DNA from: ZC4RG29 sp035304385 | GTDB lineage: Bacteria > Bacteroidota > Bacteroidia > Cytophagales > Cyclobacteriaceae | NCBI GenBank assembly: GCA_035304385.1 | Contig: DATGQD010000046.1 | Span: forward strand, 1-64,000 | Direction of reading: 5' to 3' | Length of the DNA stretch: 64,000 nucleotides | Shown here: piece after piece, positions 7,270-15,323 of the stretch | Numbering within the stretch: the stretch's first letter is position 1 | How the letters are laid out: the number at the start of each line of letters is the position of its first letter | The notes under the pieces: generated by a model | What the model was told of the DNA's origin: nothing | The model's database searches: none | What the model saw: the letters and a program-made list of their open reading frames with translations, nothing else | Position numbers and translations under genes: made by a program

Positions 7270-8373
7270 ATGGAGAATTTTGTCGTTTCGGCACGGAAGT
7301 ATCGCCCCACAGGGTTCGACGAGGTGGTGGGTCAGGAGCACATCACCACCACGCTGAAAAATGCCATCGACAATAACAAGCTGGCACAGGCGCTTCTCTT
7401 TTGCGGCCCCCGCGGCGTGGGGAAAACCACCTGTGCGCGGATCGTTGCCCGCCTGATCAACGGCTTTGAAGACCAGCCTGAGCTCAACGCGCTGAACATC
7501 TTCGAACTGGACGCCGCATCGAACAATTCGGTGGACGACATCCGCAACCTTATCGACCAGGTCCGCTACCCGCCCCAGTACGGCAAGTTCAAGGTCTATA
7601 TCATCGACGAGGTTCACATGCTGTCCAGCGCGGCCTTCAACGCCTTCCTCAAGACGCTGGAGGAGCCGCCGCCATACGCCATTTTCATCCTGGCCACCAC
7701 GGAGAAACACAAGGTGCTGCCCACAATCTTATCGCGATGCCAGGTATTCGACTTTAACCGAATCCAGATCGCCGATATAGCAGCACACCTGCAAAAGATC
7801 GCCGACCGGGAGAATGTACCCGTAGAACCCGAGGCGCTTCACCTTATCGCCAAGAAAGCTGACGGCGCCCTCCGCGACGCGCTCTCCATTTTTGACCTGA
7901 TGGTCACGTACTCGTCAGGCAAGGGCATTACCTATCGCCAGACGCTGACCAACCTGCACATCCTCGATTACGACTACTACTTCCGTGTGGTGGATGCGCT
8001 GTTAGCCGAAAACCACGCCGACCCCCTGCTGATTCTGGACGAAATTCTACGCAAAGGATTCGATGGTCACAATTTCATCGTCGGTCTGGGCGAACACCTG
8101 CGAAACCTGCTGGTTTCCCAGGACTCCCGCATGGCGAAGCTTATGGAAGTCCCGGAATCCGTGCAGCAGAAATATCACGAGCAGGCAATCGCTGCCTCCT
8201 CCTCGCTCCTGCTCACCTGGCTTAACCTGGCCAGCCAGTGCGATATCAACTACAAGACGAGCAAGAACCAGAGGCTCCTCATCGAGCTTTGCCTCATGAA
8301 GATGGCTCACGTCCATTCCGTTCTTCGTCCCGCAGAACTTGCAGAAGCAGGGTTAAAAAAAAAATTAGTGTAG
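7270..8373 (+). CDS. dnaX: DNA polymerase III clamp-loader subunit DnaX (gamma-like short form)
   Basis: This AAA+ clamp-loader ATPase loads the sliding clamp in chromosome replication. The ATG at 7270 gives the family start (MENFVVSARKYRPTGFDEVVGQE). Walker A GPRGVGKT is at residues 46-53, Walker B is IIDEVHML, the SRC sensor is in TILSRCQVFDF, and arginine/helical-lid regions follow. The zero frame ends at 8373 after 367 residues, directly after an A10 run. A -1 shift there continues for another 200 codons. The Cys-rich zinc module usually found between Walker A and the ELDAAS motif is missing and replaced by a short GFEDQPELNALN linker. The gene is divergent from the tmRNA. Confidence 0.93.
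   Translation: MENFVVSARKYRPTGFDEVVGQEHITTTLKNAIDNNKLAQALLFCGPRGVGKTTCARIVARLINGFEDQPELNALNIFELDAASNNSVDDIRNLIDQVRYPPQYGKFKVYIIDEVHMLSSAAFNAFLKTLEEPPPYAIFILATTEKHKVLPTILSRCQVFDFNRIQIADIAAHLQKIADRENVPVEPEALHLIAKKADGALRDALSIFDLMVTYSSGKGITYRQTLTNLHILDYDYYFRVVDALLAENHADPLLILDEILRKGFDGHNFIVGLGEHLRNLLVSQDSRMAKLMEVPESVQQKYHEQAIAASSSLLLTWLNLASQCDINYKTSKNQRLLIELCLMKMAHVHSVLRPAELAEAGLKKKLV
8352..8373 (+). promoter_or_regulatory. Probable recoding site: A10 slippery run in dnaX
   Basis: Ten consecutive A residues at 8355-8364 are followed in the zero frame by TTA GTG TAG (stop at 8371-8373). A -1 shift, or loss/gain of an A through polymerase slippage, joins the ATPase region to the tau tail to give about 561 residues. 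A purine-rich GCAGAAGCAGGG lies just upstream and could act as an internal ribosome-pausing site. No strong downstream stem-loop was seen. A one-base assembly error in the homopolymer is the alternative. Confidence 0.7.
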
Positions 8374-8954
8374 CCAGCGACGACGCGCCTGCAATCGCCG
8401 AGCCGGCACCTGTACCCCCTGCTCAGGCCACTCCTTCAACGCCGCCTCCCCCAATCCCAAATCCGCGCGGTGGTGTATCATTAAAGACACCACGGTTATC
8501 TGAACTCGTGGGCAGCGCCAGGGCAGCACGCAATGGTGGCACACAGAGCGAGAAAACTGACGTCGGATCCGTGGAGAGCGCTGAACTGCCAAAGGAAAAG
8601 GAACTTACCCAGGAAGGCGTGCAGGCGGCATGGGACGCTTTCGCGGAAACACGGCGGCGAAACGCAGCAGAGTACCAACTCCTGACACAACCCATCGACC
8701 GGCGCGGCAGTGAGATCGTTGTCCACCTTCACAACCCCGTGCAGGAAACCATCCTTAACGATTTGCGCAGTGACCTGACAGCGTTTCTCCGCGAACGACT
8801 CCAAAACAGGTCCGTTTTCGTTACCGGGGAGCTCCGGGAAATCGATACTGAAAAATTACTCTATACCAACAAGGAGAAGTTCGACCACCTCGTCGAGAAA
8901 TACCCGATCCTGAAGGAACTTAAGGATCGACTGGGTCTGGATACCGATTATTAG
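8352..8954 (+). CDS. dnaX: DnaX tau-specific C-terminal region, reached by -1 frameshift
   Basis: This frame has no convincing start codon of its own and continues the dnaX product from the A10 run. It begins with a Pro/Ala-rich linker (PAPVPPAQATPSTPPPP, roughly the first 45 residues), then a folded domain with WDAFAETRRRNAAEYQLL and IVVHLHNPVQETILNDLRSDL, typical of the tau region of Bacteroidota DnaX, which contacts the polymerase alpha subunit. It ends in KEKFDHLVEKYPILKELKDR, another conserved block of that region. Because the encoded domain is intact up to its own stop, the shift is more likely functional recoding or a sequencing slip than gene decay. Confidence 0.8.
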   Translation, partial: VKKKISVASDDAPAIAEPAPVPPAQATPSTPPPPIPNPRGGVSLKTPRLSELVGSARAARNGGTQSEKTDVGSVESAELPKEKELTQEGVQAAWDAFAETRRRNAAEYQLLTQPIDRRGSEIVVHLHNPVQETILNDLRSDLTAFLRERLQNRSVFVTGELREIDTEKLLYTNKEKFDHLVEKYPILKELKDRLGLDTDY

Positions 8955-8961
8955 CGCCACG

Positions 8962-8983
8962 GGCAGATGCAGGGGCATCTGTC
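8962..8983. terminator. Hairpin between convergent dnaX and acidic-protein genes
   Basis: CAGATGC (8964-8970) and GCATCTG (8975-8981) form a perfect 7-bp stem with an AGGG loop, extendable by two pairs. It fills the 29-base gap between two convergent genes and could serve both. No T-run is present. Confidence 0.5.
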
Positions 8984-9445
8984 TCACTCATCGTCAACAA
9001 ACAGCCCCCAACCGTCTCCTTCTTTCGTCGTATCTAATTGAAACGACGCGACCCACTTGCGGAACAGCAGGCGGAACGCTTCGATCTCATCGCGAAGCAA
9101 CTGAAGGTAGGCAGGCGCCACCAGTTCCAGGTATTTTAGCGATGCGGTACGGGTCAGCAGGCTGCGGGCGTGTATCTTGATCACCACCGCGTTCTCCATC
9201 TTTAGAATATAGTCGTCAACCGCCTCGGCCCCAGCGATCTTGGCGGGGATGATCATCGAGTCTTCCAGCATGAGGGAGCTTTGAATCTCAGATTCGGGAT
9301 CGTTCTTATCCATCGTCTCCACGATCCGCTGCGTGAGATCCCTGATTTCTTCCGCCTTCTGGAAAATAGGCGTTGCTTCTAGCCGCCGCCGCTCCTCCTC
9401 AGGATCATAGTCGGGGTCGTAGTCTGGTTCATCGTCGTCCCACAT
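8984..9445 (-). CDS. Hypothetical acidic cytoplasmic protein
   Basis: This 153-residue protein has an unusually acidic start (MWDDDEPDYDPDYDPEEE) followed by a mostly helical body (IRDLTQRIVETMD, DDYILKMENAVVIKIHARSLLTR, YLQLLRDEIEAFRLLFRKWVASF) and an acidic end. There is no signal peptide, membrane segment or cysteine. I do not recognise the family; the regular helices and the W and R placement in the last third suggest a conserved, folded protein rather than a chance frame. It is convergent with dnaX and lies downstream of the HerA-like ATPase gene on the same strand, with 145 bases between them that hold a repeat element. Confidence 0.7.
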   Translation of the reverse strand: MWDDDEPDYDPDYDPEEERRRLEATPIFQKAEEIRDLTQRIVETMDKNDPESEIQSSLMLEDSMIIPAKIAGAEAVDDYILKMENAVVIKIHARSLLTRTASLKYLELVAPAYLQLLRDEIEAFRLLFRKWVASFQLDTTKEGDGWGLFVDDE

Positions 9446-9486
9446 TTTTTATCGTGTTGAAGTGTTGCCGTAAAAGAGGCCAAATT

Positions 9487-9527
9487 GTAAAGCAACTGCC
9501 GGTCGCTTTACCGCGTGGCCGCTTTAC
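9487..9527. repeat. GTAAAGC/GCTTTAC repeat element
   Basis: GTAAAGC (9487-9493) and GCTTTAC (9505-9511) can pair as a 7-bp hairpin, and a second GCTTTAC follows at 9521-9527. The same heptamer ends the inverted repeat next to the tmRNA, and GCTTTAC occurs again at 29933-29939, suggesting a dispersed family. Confidence 0.45.
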
Positions 9528-9590
9528 GATGCATGATCATACGTACATTCAATATTCAATTCTTCAATTTTTCAATTCTACGACCTTTCT

Positions 9591-11120
9591 TCAGAAGATG
9601 CTGCGGGAGCGGGACCGGATTGTTTTTCCGAAGAATACGCCGAACAAGCCGCGTACCAGTTCCCTGCCGACCTGCCGTGCGGCGGAAGACTGCAACACCT
9701 TTTCGAGGGTGGACTTCTCCCTGCGCCGCGAGGTTGTTCTCCTGGCCTCGGGTTCGGCATCACGCGCAGCGCGCTCCATCTTTTCGCTCAGCATCTCAAA
9801 CGCGCTCTCCGGATCGACCTGCTGCTGATACTTTCGATACCGTTCCGAGGAAAGCATCAGGGATTTGTATTCCGCATCGTCAAGTGGCCCCATGACAGAC
9901 GCCGGCGGACGCAGGTGGGTAACCACTGTCTCAGTAGGTATTCCCTTCTCGTTGAGTACTGTGATGAATGCCTGACCTGTTCCGAGTTGCGTGAACTGTT
10001 GCTGCATATCGTAGTACTCGGAATGAGGAAAGGTTTTGATCGTCTCCCTGAGTGCCTTCACATCGTTGGGTGTAAACGCGCGGATCACATGATGGACCCG
10101 GTTTCCGAGTTGAGAAAGTACCGATGCGGGGACGTCCTGCGTTAACTGGGTACAAAAGAATATGCCTACGCCCTTCGATCGGATCAGTCGTATCACCTGA
10201 TCTATCTGCTCCATGAAGGCATCGCTCGCACCCTTAAACAGCAAGTGTGCTTCATCGAAGAAGAATACAAGTTTAGGTTTGTCCAGATCGCCCACCTCGG
10301 GAAGCTTTTCATACAACTCAGCTAACAGTGCAAGCATGTAGGTGGAAAACACCCGCGGCTTATCCTGTACATCTGATAAGTTCAGTAACGATATCACACC
10401 GCGACCATCCACCTTCACAAAAAGGTCTTCTATATCAAACGACGGTTCCCCGAAGAGATGTTCGATGCCCTCCTGTTCCAACGCCACGATCTTTCGGAGC
10501 ATCGCCCCTGAAGTCGACGACGATATTGTACCGTACTCACCTTTTATTTCGGCCGCTCCTGGGCCATCAGACAACCATGATAAAAGTTTCTTTAGGTCGC
10601 GTAAGTCGACTACCGGAAGCCCTTTGTCATCGGCATATTTAAACAGGATCATCATAACCCCCGTCTGCACTTCGTTGAGGTCGAGGATCTTACTCAACAG
10701 CACCGGGCCGAACTCGGTGATGGTGGCGCGCATTTGTGCGCCGCACTTTCCGCTGAGGGAATACAACTCGACGGGATAATCCTGAGGCTTGAATGAAATG
10801 CCGATGGCGTCGGCACGTTCTGAGAGCTTTGGATTTTCTTCGGCAGCCTTTGCCAGACCTGAAAGGTCGCCTTTGATGTCCGGCATAAACACAGGTACGC
10901 CCGCGGCCGAAAGCTGCTCGGCGATGAGTTGTAGTGTGCGCGTCTTTCCTGAACCGGTGGCCCCCGTGACGAGTCCGTGGCGGTTCATCATACGCAGTGC
11001 CAGGTTTACCTGTGCTTCGGGTAATATTTCGCCATTAAGGACGCCTGCGCCGAGGCAGATAGAGGAAGCGTTGAAAGTGTATGATTTCCGAATAGAATCG
11101 ACAAACCCCGTTTTATCCAT
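9591..11120 (-). CDS. HerA-like ATPase of the DUF853 (YjgR) family
   Basis: The product has 509 residues. Near residue 60, GATGSGKTRTLQLIAEQL is the Walker A motif, followed by VFMPDIKGDLSGLA, a DUF853 signature. Walker B is LVFFFDEAHLLF at about residue 270, and the following IDQVIRLIRSKGVGIFFCTQLTQDVPASVLSQLGNRV is the HerA/FtsK-type sensor region (split here in description: the key part is FCTQLTQDVP). The family is related to DNA-pumping ATPases, but its cellular role is not established; E. coli YjgR is a member. The C-terminal tail is basic (ARRTTSRRREKSTLE), then ends in RSRSRSIF. The gene follows a DUF3078 gene on the same strand, with 100 bases and a hairpin between them. Confidence 0.87.
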   Translation of the reverse strand: MDKTGFVDSIRKSYTFNASSICLGAGVLNGEILPEAQVNLALRMMNRHGLVTGATGSGKTRTLQLIAEQLSAAGVPVFMPDIKGDLSGLAKAAEENPKLSERADAIGISFKPQDYPVELYSLSGKCGAQMRATITEFGPVLLSKILDLNEVQTGVMMILFKYADDKGLPVVDLRDLKKLLSWLSDGPGAAEIKGEYGTISSSTSGAMLRKIVALEQEGIEHLFGEPSFDIEDLFVKVDGRGVISLLNLSDVQDKPRVFSTYMLALLAELYEKLPEVGDLDKPKLVFFFDEAHLLFKGASDAFMEQIDQVIRLIRSKGVGIFFCTQLTQDVPASVLSQLGNRVHHVIRAFTPNDVKALRETIKTFPHSEYYDMQQQFTQLGTGQAFITVLNEKGIPTETVVTHLRPPASVMGPLDDAEYKSLMLSSERYRKYQQQVDPESAFEMLSEKMERAARDAEPEARRTTSRRREKSTLEKVLQSSAARQVGRELVRGLFGVFFGKTIRSRSRSIF

Positions 11121-11189
11121 AGCTAAATTTGAGAAAACATACTCAAATTAAAAAGCTGGACGCGGCCGGTGTTGTACGATTAAGTGGGC

Positions 11190-11210
11190 GGGTCAACAAT
11201 GTGTTAACCC
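11190..11210. terminator. Hairpin downstream of the DUF3078 gene
   Basis: GGGTCAACA (11190-11198) pairs with TGTTAACCC (11202-11210) with one mismatch and a 3-base loop. It lies just after the DUF3078 stop (minus strand) and ahead of the HerA-like gene. There is no T-run. Confidence 0.35.
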
Positions 11211-11220
11211 ATCCAACAAC

Positions 11221-12144
11221 CTACTTCGGATCTTTGTAATTCTGGAACTTGTAGGCAAAACCCAGCGTGAACACCTGGCTGAGTTGGATTTCTTCGATCT
11301 GGTCGTAGTCGTACAGTATTACACCCCCCAGACTTACGTTGACGAACTTGTTGACTTTGGCGAGGAGCATAACTTCCAGCCGGTGATCGAGCTTGTCGAG
11401 TTCCAAAGTTTCATAGTTGGCGAACAAGGCGTAGCGCCATTTGAGGTTCAGATCTTCGGCAATGTCTTTGTTGAACTCGGCGACAAATTGAAGGGCAAGC
11501 CATTCGAACCGGGTTTGATCGGGTGGTGTGACGCCGTAGGGATTCTCGCTTACCGTTGTAATAAACCGTTCCGGATTCCTGACGATGGTGAGTCGCGGGG
11601 CAAACGGAGAAAAGCGCATCCGGAAGTGATCTCCCTTATGATATTCGAGACCCCACGCTGACGTTATGAATGCGGGTGCAAAAAAATCGGAAATATGGGA
11701 TGCCGTTTCGACGCCGTTGTCTTGTTCATAGTTGAATCCAGGCGCGAACTGGGAGAGGAAATTCAGCGATGTAAAGGCGTTCCAGTGAGCCGATAATTTG
11801 TAGCCGTATTTGGTATCGAAGTAGATCCTGTCCAGGGTTTTTCTGAATCCCTGGCCTTCGTTTTTGACAAAGCCGTACTGGAGGCCTATGCTGTTGTCCC
11901 AGCTATGCGGTCCGCGCGCGTAGTTGGCAACATAGTTAAAGGCGACGCTCAGTCCCACGGAATTCACCCCACCGCCGGTCCAGTTCGACGTGAAAGACGC
12001 CTGGTTCACGTTGACACCCAGATCCAGTTTCTTCTTCCAGTATCGAACCGTATCCCTATTGGCCAGTGTGTCTTGTGCACGCAGTGTCCCGCCGCCCATG
12101 GCCATGATCATCAGCAAGATGGCGCTTGATTTGACAATCCTCAT
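11221..12144 (-). CDS. DUF3078 outer-membrane beta-barrel protein
   Basis: This 307-residue protein has a signal peptide (MRIVKSSAILLMIMAMGGG, cleavage near LRAQ). The ATG at 12144 is chosen over one 36 bases upstream because AAGGGA sits seven bases ahead of it. The mature part shows alternating aromatic/polar strands typical of a barrel, with the DUF3078 hallmark WKKKLDLGVNVNQASFTSNW, then GGGVNSVGLSVAFNY, and ends in strands such as VFTLGFAYKFQNY. DUF3078 proteins are widespread in Bacteroidota and of unknown function, presumably in the outer membrane. A single-domain response regulator lies upstream on the same strand. Confidence 0.82.
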   Translation of the reverse strand: MRIVKSSAILLMIMAMGGGTLRAQDTLANRDTVRYWKKKLDLGVNVNQASFTSNWTGGGVNSVGLSVAFNYVANYARGPHSWDNSIGLQYGFVKNEGQGFRKTLDRIYFDTKYGYKLSAHWNAFTSLNFLSQFAPGFNYEQDNGVETASHISDFFAPAFITSAWGLEYHKGDHFRMRFSPFAPRLTIVRNPERFITTVSENPYGVTPPDQTRFEWLALQFVAEFNKDIAEDLNLKWRYALFANYETLELDKLDHRLEVMLLAKVNKFVNVSLGGVILYDYDQIEEIQLSQVFTLGFAYKFQNYKDPK

Positions 12145-12223
12145 TATTCCCTTGATTAGTCCCCGATTTTTTGCGCGCAAATTAGCAGGCTAAGGGGACA
12201 GATGGAAAGGGAATTGGAGAATT

Positions 12224-12637
12224 TCAGATGCTGTTCAGCTTGATCTCGTCCAACGCCACTTCAGTAAGAGGCTTGGTAATAAACTTAATGACGTGATTGT
12301 TGTTGACAATCTTGTCGATATCGCGCTTGTTGTCTGAGCTCGACAGGATAATGACCTTGCACTTCTTCTTCACCAGCTCGCTGAATTTTTCGAACTCATA
12401 GAGAAAAACAAAGCCGTCGACAATAGGCATATTAATATCAAGAAAGATCAGACTGGGAAGGTTCTCGGGTCTGTTTTCGTTCTCCCGAAGGTAATCCAAC
12501 GCAGCTTTGCCGGACCCCTTCACTTCTACCCTCTTTGCAAATCCAGTTATCTCGATAATGCGCTTGCTGATAAAGTTATCCGTATCGTTATCATCCACCA
12601 GCATTACCAGGTCGATGGACTTTGTATCTGTATGCAT
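12224..12637 (-). CDS. Single-domain (CheY-like) response regulator
   Basis: This 137-residue protein is a lone receiver domain. The acidic pocket is MLVDDNDTDN (Asp15, Asp16), the phospho-acceptor is Asp67 in IFLDINMPIVDGF, the switch Ser lies in VIILSSSDN, and the conserved Lys is in FITKPL. The DDNDTDNFISKR start is typical of Rcp1-like stand-alone regulators in Bacteroidota that take phosphate from bacteriophytochrome-like or hybrid kinases. No kinase is adjacent; the nearest kinases are elsewhere in the window and have their own contexts. It has its own TAnnTTTG promoter candidate at 12676-12683. Confidence 0.92.
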   Translation of the reverse strand: MHTDTKSIDLVMLVDDNDTDNFISKRIIEITGFAKRVEVKGSGKAALDYLRENENRPENLPSLIFLDINMPIVDGFVFLYEFEKFSELVKKKCKVIILSSSDNKRDIDKIVNNNHVIKFITKPLTEVALDEIKLNSI

Positions 12638-12675
12638 TTTTCAGGTCTGGGCTACAAGGTTTTTACAGAGGAATA

Positions 12676-12683
12676 CAAAAATA
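12676..12683 (-). promoter_or_regulatory. Candidate TAnnTTTG promoter for the response regulator
   Basis: TATTTTTG on the minus strand matches the Bacteroidota -7 consensus and lies 38 bases before the ATG at 12637. I found no clear -33 TTG. The rest of the 187-base gap to the next gene (12638-12824) shows only a weak GGGG/CCCC hairpin near 12785-12800. Confidence 0.42.
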
Positions 12684-12824
12684 TCCTTTTTCGCGAATTT
12701 GGCGATAAGTATCAGATTTTCCGGCCAGGCGTAATAAAATGGCCGAAAACGAATAAAATCGCGAAAAACCGCCTATGTCTGATGGGGTGAAAAGCCCCGT
12801 TGCCGCTTAACAAAGGTTAACCCG

Positions 12825-14660
12825 TCAGCGCGGATGAACCTTCAGCTTTTCACCGACGCTAAGATTAAAATCACTCTTGCCGTTCCACTCCATGAGTTCG
12901 CGAATACTGACCCCATACTTACGCGCCACGCTATATAATGTGTCAGCAGGACGCACCTCATGGATAATCGGTCCGGAAGCAGATTCCGTGTTTTCCGCGG
13001 ACAATAGTTCACCCTGCACTACGAGAACCTGTCCGGGCTTCAACGCTTCGTTGACGTCAAGGTTATTCCAGCGCACCAAATCCGCGACCGACACCTGATG
13101 CTGGCGCGAGATGGCATATAGGGTTTCTCCGGGCAACACTTCGTGTTTATCACCGCGGGCAGGTGTCGGGTTAGTCGCTACACCTTCATCGGTACCGCGA
13201 GACGCGGTAGTAACGGCAGGCCTACGCTCTACCGGGTCGGGTTCGACGGCCGCCGGTTCTGTCTTCCGGGAGACGGTCTCCGCGCTGGTGCTCTCCACGG
13301 TTACCACCGGTGCAGTCTTGGCGCGCGGGGTGGTGGGAGCGCTGGTCTCCGGTGGATCGGCCGACCAACCAAAGACGCTTCCGCGGTCGACCTCAACAAC
13401 GGCCTCTACGCGCCGCTCGTCGGCAGGCCTCCTGCTGGTAAGGTACAAAATCGCTCCGTTGCCAGGTTTATCGTCTCGATCCATCCTGTTAAAGCGCAAC
13501 AACCGGTTAAGGCGGATGCCATGCTGCTGACTGACAGCCCACATCGATTCATTTCCGCTTACCTTATGGTAATCTTCTTCTCCACGACCGCGCTTCTTTT
13601 CCGTGAAATAGTATTCGCCTGCGATAAGCCGCTGGCCTTTGGTGAGGTCGTTATACCGGCGGAATTTCGAAAGCGAGATTCCCGCGCGTTTCGCCAGGGC
13701 AGCGGCACTTTCGCCTTGTCTTGCGGCGATCACCGGCACGCCGTTGATTGCGGTCGTGCGTTGGGGTTCAGACTCCGGCCGAACCGTTGCCGCGGGTTGG
13801 GTCGTGACGGCGACTGCCCCCGTCCGGGGTATATCGGCGCGTGCTGCCGCGAGGAAGTCCTTTGAGCCGGCCGTAACCGGAACCATGATCGCATAAGTCC
13901 TGTCGTTCGGAATATTGCCACCGCGGACCCACTTGTTATAGGCCACCAACTCCTCCTCGGAAACAGATGCGGCACGTGCAATTTCTTTCAGCGAACGATG
14001 CCCCTCGCTTGGCAGAGCTGCCAGTGTCACCGCTCCGGCGCTGTTCACGGCGCCTTCGAAAGCAATCTTGTGGGCCAGATATTTTTTCACGTACCAGTAC
14101 GTCTTGCTGGTAATGTCCATATGCCTGGCGCCGGGCTTCCCCTCGCCCACCGCTTTCATGGCACCACCAGGTCCCATCTGATACGCCTGCAGTGCGTAGA
14201 GCCAATTGTTGAAATAGTAGTTGTTCTTTTTGAGGTACCGTGCCGCAGCGCGTGTCGACGAGACGATATTCATCCGCTCGTCAACATGACGATCTACCCG
14301 GAGGCCCATCTCGGTAGCTGTGAAGTCTTTAAACTGCCAGAACCCTACAGCCTGGGATACGGAGACTGCGTCCGGTATCAACGCGCTTTCCTGAAGGACG
14401 AGGTATTTGAAGTCGTCAGGAAGATTTTCCTCGGCAAATACCTTTTCGATAATGGGAAAGTACGTTTTGGCGCGTTCCACCTTGATGTTGAAGTGGCGTG
14501 GCGACCGGGTCAGGGCGTCGACGTCCGCCTGTATCTCGCGCCGGGCGTCGTCGCGGATGGTGAGTGTCATGCCCGCGAACTGCAGCTTATGGGGGACCTG
14601 GGGCGATTGCGCAGCGCCCCACAGGGGGATCGCCAGAAGAGCGGAAAAAAGATACTTCAT
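12825..14660 (-). CDS. Lytic transglycosylase with LysM repeats (MltD-like)
   Basis: This 611-residue secreted or periplasmic enzyme cleaves peptidoglycan between MurNAc and GlcNAc. A signal peptide (MKYLFSALLAIPLWGAAQ) precedes an SLT domain spanning about residues 65-200; catalytic Glu91 lies in YLVLQESALIPDAVS, followed by AVGFWQFKDFTATEMGL and ALQAYQMGPGGAMKA. Four LysM-like repeats follow at roughly 310-350, 365-405, 508-550 and 568-611, the last two being the most canonical (LPGETLYAISRQHQVS and RPADTLYSVARKYGVS), separated by a Thr/Pro/Val-rich linker. The gene lies 22 bases after the O-methyltransferase gene on the same strand, so they may be co-transcribed. Confidence 0.92.
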   Translation of the reverse strand: MKYLFSALLAIPLWGAAQSPQVPHKLQFAGMTLTIRDDARREIQADVDALTRSPRHFNIKVERAKTYFPIIEKVFAEENLPDDFKYLVLQESALIPDAVSVSQAVGFWQFKDFTATEMGLRVDRHVDERMNIVSSTRAAARYLKKNNYYFNNWLYALQAYQMGPGGAMKAVGEGKPGARHMDITSKTYWYVKKYLAHKIAFEGAVNSAGAVTLAALPSEGHRSLKEIARAASVSEEELVAYNKWVRGGNIPNDRTYAIMVPVTAGSKDFLAAARADIPRTGAVAVTTQPAATVRPESEPQRTTAINGVPVIAARQGESAAALAKRAGISLSKFRRYNDLTKGQRLIAGEYYFTEKKRGRGEEDYHKVSGNESMWAVSQQHGIRLNRLLRFNRMDRDDKPGNGAILYLTSRRPADERRVEAVVEVDRGSVFGWSADPPETSAPTTPRAKTAPVVTVESTSAETVSRKTEPAAVEPDPVERRPAVTTASRGTDEGVATNPTPARGDKHEVLPGETLYAISRQHQVSVADLVRWNNLDVNEALKPGQVLVVQGELLSAENTESASGPIIHEVRPADTLYSVARKYGVSIRELMEWNGKSDFNLSVGEKLKVHPR

Positions 14661-14682
14661 CCAGTCAGAAAAAATGTGTCTC

Positions 14683-15321
14683 TTAGTTCAGCTTGCGGAT
14701 CATCATAATGCCGTCGCGGATCGGAAGCAGGACGTTTTCAACCCGTGGATCATCCGTTACCTTCTTATTAAAGGCCATGATCGCGCTAGTGTCTTTGTCC
14801 GGCTTCTCGTCGAGCACCTTTCCGCTCCACAGCACATTATCCGCCAGGATAATTCCACTCAAATTTACTTTATCTATGACCATGTCATAGTAATTGCTGT
14901 AATTTTCTTTATCGGCGTCGATGAAGACGAGGTCAAACTTCATGTCCAGCGTTGGAATGATCTGCGTGGCGTCGCCGATGCGATAGTCGATGCGCTTGCT
15001 CATCCCGGCTGCTTCAAAGTAGCCTCGGACACGCGCTTCCAGTTCTTCGTTCTTGTCGATCGTAATCAACGTCCCATCGGCGGTCATGCCCTCGACCATG
15101 CATAACGCGGAGTACCCAGTGAATGTACCAATTTCAAGAATGTGGCGCGGACGTACCAGCTGACTGATCATGGAGAGAAAACGCCCTTGCAAATGACCGC
15201 TGAGCATCCGCGGCATAAGGACGTTCGCGTGCGTCTCGCGATTGATCTTTTGAAGCAGTTCACTCTCAGGCGACGTATGTCGCTCGGCATACTGCTGAAG
15301 TTCCGGTTGAATGACATCCAT
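14683..15321 (-). CDS. Class I O-methyltransferase (caffeoyl-CoA OMT-like)
   Basis: This 212-residue SAM-dependent O-methyltransferase belongs to the cation-dependent caffeoyl-CoA/catechol group. The SAM site is HILEIGTFTGYSALCMVEGM around residue 60, then TIDKNEELEAR. The metal/catalytic Asp lies in DLVFIDADKENYSNYYD, and LADNVLWSGKV follows, as in family members. The natural substrate in Bacteroidota is unknown. Its start is two bases after the stop of the M16 protease gene (15324), and the LysM transglycosylase follows 22 bases downstream, so the three genes probably form an operon read from the M16 promoter. Confidence 0.88.
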   Translation of the reverse strand: MDVIQPELQQYAERHTSPESELLQKINRETHANVLMPRMLSGHLQGRFLSMISQLVRPRHILEIGTFTGYSALCMVEGMTADGTLITIDKNEELEARVRGYFEAAGMSKRIDYRIGDATQIIPTLDMKFDLVFIDADKENYSNYYDMVIDKVNLSGIILADNVLWSGKVLDEKPDKDTSAIMAFNKKVTDDPRVENVLLPIRDGIMMIRKLN

Positions 15322-15323
15322 GG

